NCBI GenBank assembly: GCA_035772405.1
Contig: JAYKKM010000253.1
Span: forward strand, 1,076,501-1,140,500
Direction: 5' to 3'
Length of the DNA: 64,000 bases
From: Chrysogorgia sp. JL179-B06
Lineage: Eukaryota > Cnidaria > Anthozoa > Scleralcyonacea > Chrysogorgiidae
Shown: one piece after another, positions 63,919-64,000 of the stretch
How positions within the stretch are numbered: the stretch's first letter is position 1
How the letters are laid out: each line of letters opens with the position of its first letter
The notes under the pieces: model-generated
The model's input: the letters and a program-made list of their open reading frames with translations, nothing else
Database searches by the model: none
What the model was told of the DNA's origin: nothing
Program-made: the position numbers and the translations under genes

Positions 63919-63922
63919 TTAA

Positions 63923-64000
63923 AGGATTTCCTTTGAGAATGAAAGTGATACACAAACTTCAAAAGTCATTATGCATGTGTGACGAAATTCCAGATATTTG
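63923..64000. mobile_element. Partial AGTGCCCC-family MITE at window edge
   Basis: AGGATTTCCTTTGAGAATGA and GTCATTATGCATGTGTGACG match the interior of the element at 4,767-5,229 (about 5,023-5,105). The preceding MITE appears to have inserted at a TTAA within it. Confidence 0.65.

Overview
This is animal-type nuclear DNA, AT-rich and almost saturated with mobile elements. It carries spliced genes with consensus GT/AG introns, CR1/L2-like LINEs with YADD or YVDD reverse transcriptases, tRNA-derived SINEs, hAT-type elements with exact 8-bp target duplications, and MITEs flanked by TTAA. I see no operon, Shine-Dalgarno or phage/plasmid logic. The repeat types would fit a cnidarian or similar marine invertebrate, but nothing in the sequence fixes the species.

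Layout: 0.2-1.3 kb and 13.1-14.1 kb hold two inverted copies of a non-autonomous DNA element. 1.7-3.5 kb holds two LINE fragments and 4.8-5.2 kb a TTAA MITE beside a broken coding region (5.2-5.8 kb). 7.5-9.9 kb is a 5'-truncated LINE set into a 29-bp minisatellite. 12.0-13.0 kb is another TTAA MITE. 16.7-17.6 kb is a hAT element with a smaller element nested inside. 25.97-26.70 kb is a hAT element with its own short acidic ORF. From 28,041 to 55,835 the window is one ~13.9-kb segment present twice in direct tandem, each copy carrying a ~2.8-kb array of a 19-bp repeat, a hAT element, a LINE reverse transcriptase, SINEs and several fold-back elements. 56.5-59.1 kb is more hAT, MITE and dispersed repeat. 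62.2-64.0 kb holds two large TTAA hairpin elements.

The most unusual coding content is a plus-strand system of micro-exons. Tandem 163-166-bp units at 14.9-15.4 kb and 27.1-28.1 kb, plus one carried into the second duplicate at 42.0 kb, each contain an exact 69-bp exon (23 codons, phase 1 at both ends) between a TTTATTTAG acceptor and a GTACGTGG-type donor. A short 3' exon with a conserved acceptor, phase and stop follows each array. Upstream lie four short candidate first exons (6,845; 7,377; 19,348; 22,632), all acidic and all ending in phase 1, so any of them could splice in frame to the micro-exons. The predicted products are small proteins of tandem 23-residue repeats around an invariant PR-x-C core; I do not recognise the family.

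At the right end a separate gene (59,357 to beyond 62,195) also starts with a short phase-1 exon, continues into an acidic Glu/Lys-rich exon, and then into an exon encoding the first hydrophobic segment of a CD225/dispanin (IFITM-like) domain. It runs out of the window. A ~1-kb CT-rich microsatellite sits in its second intron and creates spurious Leu/Phe-rich and Lys/Arg-rich open frames. A minus-strand ORF at 34,640-34,849 looks like a small secreted cysteine-containing peptide with a TATA box; its duplicate has a frameshift. Everything else is mobile-element sequence or shows no recognisable gene.
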